A stretch of 9,611 bases of DNA from contig NZ_JAQIVI010000077.1 in the NCBI RefSeq assembly GCF_028618695.1, positions 1-9,611 of the forward strand, read 5' to 3'. The position numbers and the translations under genes are program-made. The notes under the pieces were generated by a model. The model saw only the letters and a list, made by a program, of their open reading frames with translations. It did no database searches and was not told where the DNA came from. Origin of the DNA: Natrinema soli (lineage in GTDB: Archaea > Halobacteriota > Halobacteria > Halobacteriales > Natrialbaceae). Below, piece after piece: positions 1-6,126 of the stretch (the first letter of the stretch is position 1; every line of letters begins with the position of its first letter).

Positions 1-2
1 TC

Positions 3-107
3 GCGGACCCCGCGAAGGTCCGCCCCGCGCTGGCGGCGTGTGCCGAACGAGCCGACCGTGAGGGGCTCGCGTTCGAACTCGAGGGACCGATTTCGGTCGC
101 GGACTGA
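3..107 (+). CDS. C-terminal end of an unrecognised protein (partial)
   Basis: The frame starting at base 3 stays open for 34 codons and stops at TGA (105-107). The visible tail begins ADPAKVRPALAACAERADRE and ends with PISVAD. It has the alanine, arginine and acidic-residue bias of haloarchaeal proteins, and the arrangement fits the 3' end of a gene starting before the window. The stop lies 10 bases before the ATG of the methyltransferase gene, so the two are probably co-transcribed. The fragment is too short to assign a family, and no function is proposed. Confidence 0.55.
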   Translation, partial: ADPAKVRPALAACAERADREGLAFELEGPISVAD

Positions 108-117
108 ACTGCCGGGG

Positions 118-774
118 ATGTCCGGCCCGTCTCGGCGCACGCTCGCCCGTCGACTCGAATCGATCGAGGACTTTTCCGAGCCGTCCGCGGACCTCGAACA
201 GTATCTGACACCGCCGGAGCTGGCCGCCCACCTCTGTCATCTGGCTGGGCTACAGGGCGATCTCGAGGGGCAGGTCGTCGATCTCGGCACCGGAACGGGG
301 ATGCTCGCGATCGCAGCCTCGCTGTCCGGCGTCGATCGAGTCGCGGGGATCGATCTGGATGCCGAAGCACTCGAGATCGCTCGGCGGAACGAGCGGGCGG
401 TTGTGGGCGGTGGCGGTGATGGTGGCGGCCGAGATCATCCGATCGAGTGGCTCCGCGGCGATGTCTCTCGCCAGCCGTTTTCTCTCACCGACGCCACCGT
501 GCTTTCGAACCCGCCCTTCGGCGCACAGCGCGGGAACCGACACGCGGATCGGGCGTTCCTCGAGACGGCCCGCGAGATCGGGACCGCCTCCTACACGATC
601 CACAACGAGGGGAGCCAGGCGTTCGTCGAATCGTTCGCCGACGACGAGGGCGGGACGGTGACCCACGCGTTCCGGGCCGAGTTCCCGATTCCGAAGCGCT
701 TCGAGTTCCACACCGCGGCACAGGAGACGCTCGAGGCCGAGGTCTTTCGCATCGAGTGGTCGTCTCAGAAGTGA
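118..774 (+). CDS. METTL5-family (COG2263) SAM-dependent RNA methyltransferase
   Basis: This is a 218-residue class I SAM-dependent methyltransferase. The SAM-binding motif I is DLGTGTG (about residues 55-61), followed by the acidic motif GIDLDAEAL (78-85). The catalytic motif NPPF (131-134) is typical of N6-adenine methylases. The short TPPELAAHL segment near residue 31 and the ASYTIHNEGS segment near 157-166 match the METTL5/COG2263 pattern. In that family human METTL5 makes m6A in 18S rRNA; an rRNA target here is inferred from family membership. A start at GTG 40 is possible in the same frame, but it would overlap the preceding gene and add an Arg/Ser-rich stretch unlike the family. ATG 118, just after the upstream stop, is preferred. 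A glycine-rich insertion (VVGGGGDGGG, about 95-104) is a local oddity. No separate promoter is evident, which suggests operon expression. Confidence 0.85.
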   Translation: MSGPSRRTLARRLESIEDFSEPSADLEQYLTPPELAAHLCHLAGLQGDLEGQVVDLGTGTGMLAIAASLSGVDRVAGIDLDAEALEIARRNERAVVGGGGDGGGRDHPIEWLRGDVSRQPFSLTDATVLSNPPFGAQRGNRHADRAFLETAREIGTASYTIHNEGSQAFVESFADDEGGTVTHAFRAEFPIPKRFEFHTAAQETLEAEVFRIEWSSQK

Positions 775-831
775 CGGCCGACGGATCGATTCCGACAGTC
801 TCGAGAAGCGATGACACCTCGAGCGGATAGT

Positions 832-903
832 GATGCATCGAGCGGTTTGCTACTCAGGTGGCTACCCGATGCATCAAGTAGTTTGCGACTGCTGGCAACA
901 CGG
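832..903. repeat. Two-copy imperfect direct repeat, 36-base period
   Basis: One unit starts at 832 (GATGCATCGAGCGGTTTGCT) and the second at 868 (GATGCATCAAGTAGTTTGCG). The first 23 bases of the units agree at about 19 positions (shared pattern GATGCATCRAGYRGTTTGCK, then ACT). After that the similarity fades into CTACTCAGGTGGC-like versus GACTGCTGGCAAC-like sequence. Each unit starts with the palindromic core GATGCATC. There is no third copy in the window, so this is not a CRISPR array. Confidence 0.6.
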
Positions 904-1040
904 AATTTCCACACCCTCCCCAGCCGATTCGCTCAGTCACTTCGTTCCCTCGCTCATCCCTCGCACAAGTCATCGACCGCCCTCACTGGCGTTCGGTCGG
1001 CCGACAGCGTGCGCCACCGCACGTGGCTCTCTGGTTCGGA
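898..1040. repeat. Candidate dispersed haloarchaeal intergenic repeat
   Basis: The stretch contains a characteristic segment around TTCCACACCCTCCCCAGCCG (906-925). A run of CGCTCA/CTTCGTTC-like words and CTCATCCCTCGCAC (952-965) follow. From general familiarity this combination resembles an intergenic sequence that recurs in Natrialbales genomes; no search was possible. Nothing indicates a protein-coding role. Together with the upstream 36-base repeat it may be one mobile or structured element, but no terminal inverted repeats or target duplication could be defined. Confidence 0.35.
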
Positions 1041-1053
1041 GAGAAATCGAAGA

Positions 1054-2892
1054 TCAGTAGCCGTTGTACGTTTCTTGACTCGCGACCGCGACTCGCGTCC
1101 CGTCGGCGGCCGCGTAGATCGTCTCGTCGTCGCGTTCGAAGGTAAGCCCGCCGGCCGTCACCATCTCGTTTTCATCGGGGATCGCTGCCGTCGCGACGGC
1201 GTCGGTTTCGCTCGAGCCGACGCCGAGAACGAACGTCCCGTCGTCGGAACCGATCGTCACGGTTCGGCCGGCGATCCGGGCTTCGGCCCGCGAGTCGTTG
1301 GATTCGTGTGCAAGCTGTCGGTCCGCGCCGTCCTCCCACACCCAGACCTGATAGACGACGTCGTTGCCGACCGGCTCCCAGCCGGTGCGCTCGACGTGGA
1401 CCGCTTCGCGCCAGCCGGGGCCGCCGACGTAAACCGTCTCCTCGCCGGTAAAGGCGAGCCGCTGGGCGCTGACCGCTTCGAACCAGATCTCGCGTCGGTC
1501 GCTGGCGACGATCACCCCGCTGGACTCGAGCCCCTCGTCGTCCTCGAGGGACTCGATACCGATCCCGGTGACGAGCCCGTTGGGAACGTCCTCGACGTAC
1601 TCGACGGTGTAATCCTCGATCTGGACGGCCGCGTCCGAGGACGCAGTCGACTCGTCGACGACGAGGAAGTTCGCGGGGATGGCCACCCCGGCGACGATCG
1701 CGAGGATGCCGATAACCGTCAGGAACGCGGCCCCCTTGCGGGTCAGATTCGAGAGGGGGCCGAACTCGGGGGTCAGTCGATTTTCGCCGACGATTTCGCG
1801 GACGCGGTCGACGTGAGCCGTGGCGATGCCGTCACTGCGGCCACCGTCGGCCAGCTCGAGCGAGCGAGCGAGCGACGACTCGGCGTCACCGGCGGCTCCC
1901 GCAGTTCGGTCCCCCGAGCGAGCGAATCGCTGCTGAATCTCCGCCGGGATGAGGGGACGCTCGGACGCGGTCATCGAGAGCGTGACCACGAGCGCGAGCA
2001 CCGAGACGATGGCGACGCCCGGCCCCTGAAAGAGCACGAAGGTGTTCTCGGCTCCGTACCAGTAGATCGCCCACAGCCGCTTCGAGAAGCCAAACAGCAA
2101 CACGGCGAGCCAGAGCCGGAGCGGGTTCGGACGGATGCCCCGCCGCTCGAGGAGGACGATGCCGAGGGCGAACCCGATAAAGAGCCCGAGCGCGTGACCC
2201 TGGATGGCGATGCCGGCCCAGGACGGCGCGGACGGCGGGCTCGGCTGGGCGGTGTAGATACCGATCGGTTCCTGTAGCGCATAATAGAGACGCAGGACGA
2301 CGCTCTGGACGCCGAGCGTTCCGACGATCGTCACGATCGGGTAGTGGACGATAGCGAACCCGGCGAGGGCGAAGACGACTCCCGAGAAGCCGATTACGGG
2401 GCCGAGCGCGAACAGGCTCGTCACCAGTCCGACCCCGATGACGGCCAGCGGAAAGAGTACGAACGCCCGTACCCGCGAATTCGCGCGCCACGAGTCGAGA
2501 TCGGCCGGCTCTCGTTCGTCCGGATAGTGGCCCCACGCGTATTCCGCGAGCGGCGCGACGACGACCGTCCCGGCGAGGTTGCCGATGAGATGACCGGGGC
2601 CGGCGTGGGAAAACGCCGCTGTCACCATCCCGAGCGGATAGAAGTACGACCACGTGCGGAAGGGGATCGTCACGGGATCGTCGAAATCCGCGATCCCACT
2701 CTGGACGAACAGATAGACGCCGACGACGAACGCGATCACCACGAGCGAACCCCACGGAACGCCGTACACGAGCCGTTCCCGAGCCACATCTCGCCAGCGC
2801 CGCGCCGGCCGGTGGACCCGTCTGACGACCGCGATCGACCCGACCAGCGACGCGGTGACGACGACCGCCAGCAGGGCCGCGAGCAAGCGCAT
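1054..2892 (-). CDS. Rhomboid-family intramembrane serine protease with extra C-terminal domain
   Basis: This is a 612-residue polytopic membrane protein with a rhomboid core. The helix-2 motif [10 protein letters not shown] gives H96, H101 and N105. The catalytic serine is S170 in GFSG, and the partner histidine is H233 in GHALG. Rhomboids cleave transmembrane substrates inside the membrane; the substrate here is unknown. The core spans roughly residues 50-250, with two further helices near 258-270 and 290-308. A hydrophilic linker (about 309-385) leads to another helix ([20 protein letters not shown], about 393-412). A roughly 200-residue acidic, beta-rich C-terminal region probably lies on the other side of the membrane. 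An in-frame ATG 54 bases upstream (2946) and one at 2931 exist. ATG 2892 is chosen because a hydrophobic helix begins directly after it and a TATA-like box (2915-2920) lies 23-28 bases before it. No recognisable domain was found in the C-terminal region. Confidence 0.85.
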   Translation of the reverse strand: MRLLAALLAVVVTASLVGSIAVVRRVHRPARRWRDVARERLVYGVPWGSLVVIAFVVGVYLFVQSGIADFDDPVTIPFRTWSYFYPLGMVTAAFSHAGPGHLIGNLAGTVVVAPLAEYAWGHYPDEREPADLDSWRANSRVRAFVLFPLAVIGVGLVTSLFALGPVIGFSGVVFALAGFAIVHYPIVTIVGTLGVQSVVLRLYYALQEPIGIYTAQPSPPSAPSWAGIAIQGHALGLFIGFALGIVLLERRGIRPNPLRLWLAVLLFGFSKRLWAIYWYGAENTFVLFQGPGVAIVSVLALVVTLSMTASERPLIPAEIQQRFARSGDRTAGAAGDAESSLARSLELADGGRSDGIATAHVDRVREIVGENRLTPEFGPLSNLTRKGAAFLTVIGILAIVAGVAIPANFLVVDESTASSDAAVQIEDYTVEYVEDVPNGLVTGIGIESLEDDEGLESSGVIVASDRREIWFEAVSAQRLAFTGEETVYVGGPGWREAVHVERTGWEPVGNDVVYQVWVWEDGADRQLAHESNDSRAEARIAGRTVTIGSDDGTFVLGVGSSETDAVATAAIPDENEMVTAGGLTFERDDETIYAAADGTRVAVASQETYNGY

Positions 2893-2914
2893 ATGCCGTG
2901 GTTCGAACGGGGCC

Positions 2915-2920
2915 GTATAG
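2915..2920 (-). promoter_or_regulatory. TATA-like box of the rhomboid gene
   Basis: Read on the minus strand, the box is CTATAC within ACCACTATACGG. It lies 23-28 bases before ATG 2892, the spacing expected for a leaderless haloarchaeal transcript. This supports the downstream start over those at 2931 and 2946, which would put the box inside the gene. Confidence 0.45.
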
Positions 2921-3020
2921 TGGTTTACCATCAAGACCGTCGTCATGTCCCCGGTTCGAGCCGCGTCCCCGGCGGAGACGAGGGAGCGATGCCGCCACGA
3001 ACTGCAACGAGCGTCGGCTT

Positions 3021-3033
3021 CGAAAGGTACAAG
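3021..3033 (+). promoter_or_regulatory. Possible BRE/TATA of rpoL
   Basis: CGAAAGGTACAAG lies about 25-37 bases before the rpoL ATG. The purine-rich CGAAAG could be a BRE and GTACAA a weak TATA-like element. The match to consensus is poor, so the position is the main support. Confidence 0.35.
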
Positions 3034-3057
3034 CGGCCGACGACCGGACTACTCGCC

Positions 3058-3342
3058 ATGGAACTGCGGGTCACCGAGAGCACGGAGAACGAACTGTCCA
3101 TCGAGATTGCCGGCGAGGACCACACCTTCATGAACGTGCTCAAGGGCGCACTGCTCGAGCACGACGACGTCAGCGCAGCGACCTACGACGTCAATCCCGA
3201 ACAGTCCGGCGGCCAGACCGAGCCGATCCTGACCATCAAGACTGAGGGCGGGGCTGACCCGCTCGAGGCGCTCGAGGAGGGAGCGGTAACCGTCCGCGAG
3301 AAAGCGAATTCGTTCCGCGACGCGTTCGAAGCGGCCGCATAA
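3058..3342 (+). CDS. rpoL: DNA-directed RNA polymerase subunit L
   Basis: This is a 94-residue protein matching archaeal RpoL, the homologue of eukaryotic Rpb11/AC19 and of the bacterial alpha N-terminal domain. It pairs with RpoD (Rpb3-like) in the assembly platform of RNA polymerase. The signature segment is [20 protein letters not shown] (about residues 19-38). It is followed by the beta strands [10 protein letters not shown] and PILTIKTEG, and by a C-terminal helix ([10 protein letters not shown] through [10 protein letters not shown]). The length is normal for the family. ATG 3058 starts exactly at the family's usual N-terminus (MELRVTE). The gene is divergent from the rhomboid gene (166 bases between starts) and convergent with the zinc-ribbon gene. 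Confidence 0.95.
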   Translation: MELRVTESTENELSIEIAGEDHTFMNVLKGALLEHDDVSAATYDVNPEQSGGQTEPILTIKTEGGADPLEALEEGAVTVREKANSFRDAFEAAA

Positions 3343-3469
3343 CCCCCGTCGATCCGGCTCGATCACGTCCGATTCTGTCTCTCGTTTCTCCGGAGTACGA
3401 CTCGACCCCCGGGAACACGCAGACCGATGGCCGCCGGTCCGGACTGTCGGCCGACCGAACACCGGCCGA
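3343..3469. other. Short convergent interval after rpoL
   Basis: These 127 bases separate the convergent rpoL and zinc-ribbon genes. They contain a pyrimidine-rich stretch (GATTCTGTCTCTCGTTTCTC, 3371-3390) that may serve as the rpoL transcript end. A repeated CGGCCGAC word occurs at about 3449 and 3464. No gene is seen. Confidence 0.35.
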
Positions 3470-4333
3470 CTAACACGTCGTATAGATCACGTAGACCGAT
3501 CCGTCGACGACGTGTATATCCAATCCTTCGGCATCGTACCCGGTGCGAGTGACGTCATCGTTCGAGCGGAGGGCTCCGACGATGTCCTCGACGAGTTCCC
3601 GCTCGTCGTCGTAGTCGTCTATCGTCAGGACGCCCGGCACCTGTCTCACGGCGTGCTCGCCACTGCAGTCGGCGTTGAAGTCGCTCAATTCCGGCGGCTC
3701 GTGATCCGCGTCACCGTACCCGTTCGCCACGTACGCGCGATTATAATACTCCGAATACGCCGCGAGCCCGTCGTCGACGGCCCGCGACTCGTCGCGGTCG
3801 GCTTCGAGCCGCTCGTGAACTTCTTCCGTCGTGGCCTCGAGATCGATTCCGGCAGCCTCGGTTCCCTCACCCGGTGCGTCCGGCGGTGACGGCGGCCCGA
3901 TACCCGGTAGTATCGATGGGGAGATCACGCCCGTCGCGAACAGCGCGATGATCACGCCGATCACGACGAGAATCGGCAGATACGGTTTCGCGACCGCGAA
4001 CCAGCTCGGCGTTTCCAGATCGCGCTCGAGCCCCTCGTAGGTCTGCTCGACCCGCTCGAGGTCCGGGTTGCCACAGCGGGAACACGGCGGGGTGTTCCGG
4101 ACGTGCTCCCGGCCGCAGTTGGGACAGGCCCAGACGTAGTCGGGGCCGGTGTCGACGGTTCCGGACTCCGTCAGTTCGGTATTGGGATCGGCACCGGTAC
4201 CGCTCTCGGTCCCGTCGTGGCCCCCGTCGTCCGCTCGGACGACCGCCTTCTCGAAGGTGTTGTGACCGCAGGCGTCACAGGGAGGGTCGTTTTCCGCGTG
4301 CGGTTTCCCACACCACGTACACCGCCATTTCAC
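3470..4333 (-). CDS. Double zinc-ribbon membrane protein of unknown function
   Basis: This is a 287-residue protein. An N-terminal zinc ribbon has CxxC pairs at C5/C8 and C19/C22. After an acidic Gly/Thr-rich linker comes a second ribbon with pairs at C70/C73 and C84/C87 (CPNCGREH...PPCSRCG). One transmembrane helix follows (about 118-136, LPILVVIGVIIALFATGVI). The C-terminal domain is roughly 140 residues (PPSPPDAPGEG linker, then a helical and beta-rich part) and ends in a free cysteine (VYVIYTTC). The ribbons are presumably cytoplasmic and the C-terminal domain outside, but this is inferred. The gene starts at GTG 4333: the zinc ribbon begins at residue 5, and an AATAAA box on the + strand sits at the right distance upstream. 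The overlapping ATG at 4328 is out of frame. The function is not known. Confidence 0.8.
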   Translation of the reverse strand: MKWRCTWCGKPHAENDPPCDACGHNTFEKAVVRADDGGHDGTESGTGADPNTELTESGTVDTGPDYVWACPNCGREHVRNTPPCSRCGNPDLERVEQTYEGLERDLETPSWFAVAKPYLPILVVIGVIIALFATGVISPSILPGIGPPSPPDAPGEGTEAAGIDLEATTEEVHERLEADRDESRAVDDGLAAYSEYYNRAYVANGYGDADHEPPELSDFNADCSGEHAVRQVPGVLTIDDYDDERELVEDIVGALRSNDDVTRTGYDAEGLDIHVVDGSVYVIYTTC

Positions 4334-4358
4334 TGGCAGAAAAGCGGGACCGCGACGG

Positions 4359-4364
4359 AATAAA
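4359..4364 (-). promoter_or_regulatory. TATA box of the zinc-ribbon gene
   Basis: The minus strand reads TTTATT in ACGTTTATTCCG, 26-31 bases before GTG 4333. The position supports the GTG start and a leaderless transcript. The mobile element begins only 37 bases upstream of this box, so the core promoter is intact while the sequence beyond it has been displaced. Confidence 0.6.
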
Positions 4365-4396
4365 CGTATTGAATACGACGGATCGCGAATACGGTA
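4365..4396. repeat. 16-base tandem units, left part of an interrupted array
   Basis: Two units, CGTATTGAATACGACG (4365-4380) and GATCGCGAATACGGTA (4381-4396), share the core GAATACG at a fixed 16-base period. The array continues beyond the mobile element at 6131-6178. It starts immediately upstream of the zinc-ribbon gene's TATA box, a position where regulator binding sites would act. Confidence 0.5.
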
Positions 4397-4400
4397 GATC
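4393..4400. repeat. Target site duplication, left copy
   Basis: GGTAGATC directly precedes the left terminal repeat and is repeated exactly at 6127-6134, directly after the outer right terminal repeat. A duplication of 8 bases fits the ISH1-type IS5 elements of haloarchaea. Confidence 0.85.
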
Positions 4401-4430
4401 GGCTCTGTTGAAACCCTTGGAGAGTTACAG
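4401..4430 (+). repeat. Left terminal inverted repeat
   Basis: It begins GGCTCTGTTGAAACCCTTGG and ends with TTACAG. The first 17 bases pair with the outer right end (16 of 17), and all 30 pair with the internal right end (about 23 of 30). Confidence 0.8.
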
Positions 4431-4452
4431 ATTCAGTCGATAGTGTGAGTGG

Positions 4453-5274
4453 ATGCAGACCCTCCCAAAGTCGCAGTTACTCCGGTTTGTCGAGCAAGCA
4501 TTTCACCTAGCCCAGCGAGCAGTCTCACGATATTCCTCAAAGTGCTCGAAACAACGCTACACGCTTCATCAGCACGTTGTTCTGCTCTGTCTCAAAGTTC
4601 GGAAGAATACGACCTATCGAACACTCCTCGACGAACTCATTGAAATGCCTCGCATTCGGAACGCGATCAACCTCACCGAACTTCCTGACCCGTCAACGTT
4701 GTGTAAAGCGTTCGTCAGACTCGATATGGCTGTCTGGCGAGTCCTTCTCAATCTCTCTGTTTCACTGTTCCCGACTAACGGTGTTGCGGGGATCGACGCT
4801 TCGGGCTTCGACCGAACCCACGCCTCAAAGCACTACACAAAACGAGCGAAGCTGACGATTCAGCAGCTGAAAGTCACGCTCTTAGTCGATACAAGAGCAA
4901 ACGCGATCCTTGATCTCCACGTCACAACAACCCGAAAACACGATACGCAGATCGCACCATCGCTCATCAACCGCAACGCAGCTAAAATCGGAATTTTGCT
5001 TGGAGACAAAGGGTACGACGATCAGCAGATTCGGGCGATGGCCCGCGAGACCGAGGTTCGTCCGTTGATCAAACACCGTGAGTTTTCCTCACTTCAGAAA
5101 GCGTGGAACGCTCGGTTGGATACTGAACTCTATGGCCAACGGAGCCAGAGCGAAACGGTGAACTCTCGACTCAAGCGAAGATACGGTGCGTTCGTCCGTT
5201 CACGACGCTGGTGGAAGCAGTTTCGTGAACTCGCCCTTGCGTGTATCGTCCACAATCTCGACCGAGCGCTTTAA
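4453..5274 (+). CDS. IS5-family DDE transposase (ISH1-like)
   Basis: This is a full-length 273-residue transposase with an RNase H-like DDE catalytic domain. D115 lies in GIDASGFDRT and D185 in LLGDKGYDD. The C1 motif YGQRSQSETVNSRLK contains Y227, R230, E234 and K241 with exact Y-2-R-3-E-6-K spacing, the signature of the IS4/IS5 superfamily. The basic C-terminus (RRYGAFVRSRRWWKQ) and final CIVHNLDRAL are typical. No frameshift or stop is present, so the enzyme could be active. It cuts and joins at the terminal repeats; one end is 52 bases upstream and the internal right end is 42 bases downstream. Codon use is less GC-rich than in neighbouring genes. The promoter is unclear. The length and the 8-base duplication of the whole element fit the ISH1 group. 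Confidence 0.92.
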   Translation: MQTLPKSQLLRFVEQAFHLAQRAVSRYSSKCSKQRYTLHQHVVLLCLKVRKNTTYRTLLDELIEMPRIRNAINLTELPDPSTLCKAFVRLDMAVWRVLLNLSVSLFPTNGVAGIDASGFDRTHASKHYTKRAKLTIQQLKVTLLVDTRANAILDLHVTTTRKHDTQIAPSLINRNAAKIGILLGDKGYDDQQIRAMARETEVRPLIKHREFSSLQKAWNARLDTELYGQRSQSETVNSRLKRRYGAFVRSRRWWKQFRELALACIVHNLDRAL

Positions 5275-5315
5275 CGATCAGTACAGGTTAAATATTCATC
5301 AGGTAACGTCCAACC

Positions 5316-5345
5316 CTGTAATCTTGCAAGGATTTTAACGGAGCC
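5316..5345 (-). repeat. Internal (original) right terminal inverted repeat
   Basis: Read on the minus strand it begins GGCTCCGTTAAAATCCTTGC and ends with TTACAG. It differs from the left end at positions 6, 10 and 14 of the first 17. These differences could have weakened it as a substrate and favoured use of the better-matching end at 6126. Confidence 0.7.
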
Positions 5346-5400
5346 ATCTGATACAAAGAGACTCTACTCCATGAACCGCGAAAATCGGCTGCTACAGCAA

Positions 5401-5416
5401 ACGTCTCATAAGACGT
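5401..5416. terminator. Small perfect hairpin downstream of the passenger gene
   Basis: ACGTCT (5401-5406) and AGACGT (5411-5416) form a perfect 6-base stem with a 4-base CATA loop. It lies 24-39 bases beyond the stop of the passenger gene and also downstream of the transposase gene. It may help end one or both convergent transcripts. There is no long T run, so the role is tentative. Confidence 0.3.
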
Positions 5417-5439
5417 GATAATATCTGTTTCCATATCTA

Positions 5440-5949
5440 CTATTCTGATTGTTTGTAGCACCACCCAGTGATAGCGCCGAGGGGAATAATTATCCAGCCC
5501 ACGACTATGAGTGCCATACCAAACGAACGGGATAGCCGCACTATTGACTGCACAATTGCTACACTCAGTTCCATCTCTCCAGCAAATGCGTCCAGTACTG
5601 GGTTGAACAGCGCAGGAAAAATAGACCCGATAGATAAACTACAGATCGCTGTTAGCCCTCCGAAGAGGGCACCACGATATGGAATTGCTGGTCTTGAGTC
5701 TATGAACCGCCATAGCAAGATACCGACAGGGAATGTAGATAGAAGCCCAAGTGGAACCCAGAATAATGCGCTGATGAAGAGAAATCCGACGGTATCCGAG
5801 ACAAGCCCTGCAGCGAGAAGGGCTAACACTCCACCAAACCATACTATTGTAGCTAGCACACCGGCAGCAGTCATTACAAAACCTGCACCAATATCTCGGC
5901 GTGAGCCATATGGAATGTATTTGAAGATACTAGCGCAATGTGTACTCAT
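5440..5949 (-). CDS. Four-helix membrane protein, passenger of the mobile element
   Basis: This is a 169-residue protein of unknown function. Four hydrophobic segments are visible: about residues 22-50, 54-80, 93-118 and 142-165. They are separated by short loops, including a basic/Pro loop (RFIDSRPAIPYRG, 81-93). A short cytoplasmic-looking N-terminus contains YIPYGSRRDIGAG. There are no catalytic motifs, and the protein is far less acidic than its neighbours. The gene lies inside the duplication-flanked element, convergent with the transposase. It is visibly richer in A+T than the core genes, and its reading frame is intact. ATG 5949 is preferred because a strong TATA box lies 24-33 bases upstream; an internal ATG at residue 26 would remove the start of the first helix. 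A cargo role such as transport, sensing or host interaction cannot be decided from the sequence. Confidence 0.7.
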   Translation of the reverse strand: MSTHCASIFKYIPYGSRRDIGAGFVMTAAGVLATIVWFGGVLALLAAGLVSDTVGFLFISALFWVPLGLLSTFPVGILLWRFIDSRPAIPYRGALFGGLTAICSLSIGSIFPALFNPVLDAFAGEMELSVAIVQSIVRLSRSFGMALIVVGWIIIPLGAITGWCYKQSE

Positions 5950-6109
5950 TAGTATATATTCTGTACCTATAGTTTTATACTTAACGATTACTAACTCACT
6001 AAATTACATTTTTATCCGTAGTTCTGGATAACGAAATCGTACTACCAACTACTGGTACGTATGCACGTGTAGTGTGCAGTAGATTCACGTAAACAAATCT
6101 CTAAAGAAG
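5950..6109. other. AT-rich non-coding right arm of the mobile element
   Basis: This 160-base stretch holds the promoter of the passenger gene near its left edge. A perfect 6-base stem with an 8-base loop follows (TTATCC 6012-6017, GGATAA 6026-6031). After it comes an imperfect inverted repeat around 6037-6060 (CGTACTACCA then TGGTACG). These could be regulator sites, terminator remnants or subterminal transposase sites. No gene is supported here. Confidence 0.4.
5973..5982 (-). promoter_or_regulatory. Strong TATA box of the passenger gene
   Basis: The minus strand reads AAGTATAAAA, close to the ideal archaeal TATA box. It lies 24-33 bases before ATG 5949. The spacing implies a leaderless or almost leaderless transcript and suggests that the passenger gene is expressed independently of its insertion site. 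Confidence 0.7.
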
Positions 6110-6126
6110 AGGATTTCAACAGAGCC
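6110..6126 (-). repeat. Outer right terminal inverted repeat
   Basis: Read on the minus strand it is GGCTCTGTTGAAATCCT, one mismatch from the left end. The match stops after 17 bases, unlike the 30-base match of the internal end. It directly abuts the right copy of the 8-base duplication, so it was the end actually used in the last insertion. Confidence 0.8.

Larger units (their letters stand above)
775..1053. other. Gene-free interval between METTL5-like and rhomboid genes
   Basis: No convincing gene is present in these 279 bases. The + and - genes converge here. The interval holds a two-copy 36-base-period repeat (832-903) followed by a low-complexity, CGCT/TTCG-rich stretch (about 900-1040). 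The open frames crossing it are rich in Ser, His and Arg and lack the acidic bias of the true proteins. It may contain the transcription ends of both flanking genes, but no clear T-run terminator was seen. Confidence 0.5.
4401..5345 (+). mobile_element. Core IS5-family insertion sequence (945 bases)
   Basis: The left end (4401-4430) and the minus-strand reading of 5316-5345 agree at about 23 of 30 positions. Both open with GGCTC and both finish with TTACAG. This longer match indicates the original right end of the IS. Bases beyond 5345 (ATCTGATA) do not repeat the left flank GGTAGATC, so this simple IS was not what last inserted here. The unit contains only the transposase gene. Confidence 0.7.
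4401..6126 (+). mobile_element. IS5-family element with passenger gene (transporter-IS-like)
   Basis: The 1726-base unit is bounded by inverted repeats GGCTCTGTTGAAACCCT (4401-4417) and, read on the minus strand, GGCTCTGTTGAAATCCT (6110-6126). They agree at 16 of 17 positions. An exact 8-base duplication, GGTAGATC, lies on each side. Inside are an intact transposase gene on the + strand (4453-5274) and a convergent membrane-protein gene (5440-5949). A third, internal end at 5316-5345 marks a simple 945-base IS, so the extra right-hand 781 bases are cargo. The whole unit is visibly richer in A+T than its surroundings, consistent with recent arrival. Confidence 0.8.

Noticed and set aside
832..903. 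CRISPR array
   Set aside because: Only two imperfect units with a 36-base period are present, leaving about 13 bases between the conserved parts. There are no spacer-sized gaps and no cas genes.
811..2277. Long + strand open frame of 488 codons opposite the rhomboid gene
   Set aside because: It is antisense to a clear rhomboid sequence with catalytic motifs. The Arg/Asp/Gly-rich composition without domains is typical of the opposite strand of GC-rich genes.
1886..3007. 373-codon minus-strand frame overlapping the rhomboid gene
   Set aside because: It is an out-of-frame Arg-rich translation of the rhomboid gene with no recognisable family.
2344..3342. 332-codon + strand frame ending with rpoL
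   Set aside because: Only the last 94 codons (from 3058) match RpoL at its normal length. The upstream part is antisense to the rhomboid gene.
4401..5345. Simple 945-base IS as the unit that inserted here
   Set aside because: The right flank after 5345 (ATCTGATA) does not repeat GGTAGATC. A 3-base ATC match is too weak, while the exact 8-base repeat lies at 6127-6134.
5468..6031. 187-codon + strand frame opposite the passenger gene
   Set aside because: The minus-strand frame has four clean hydrophobic helices and a strong TATA box; this one has neither.
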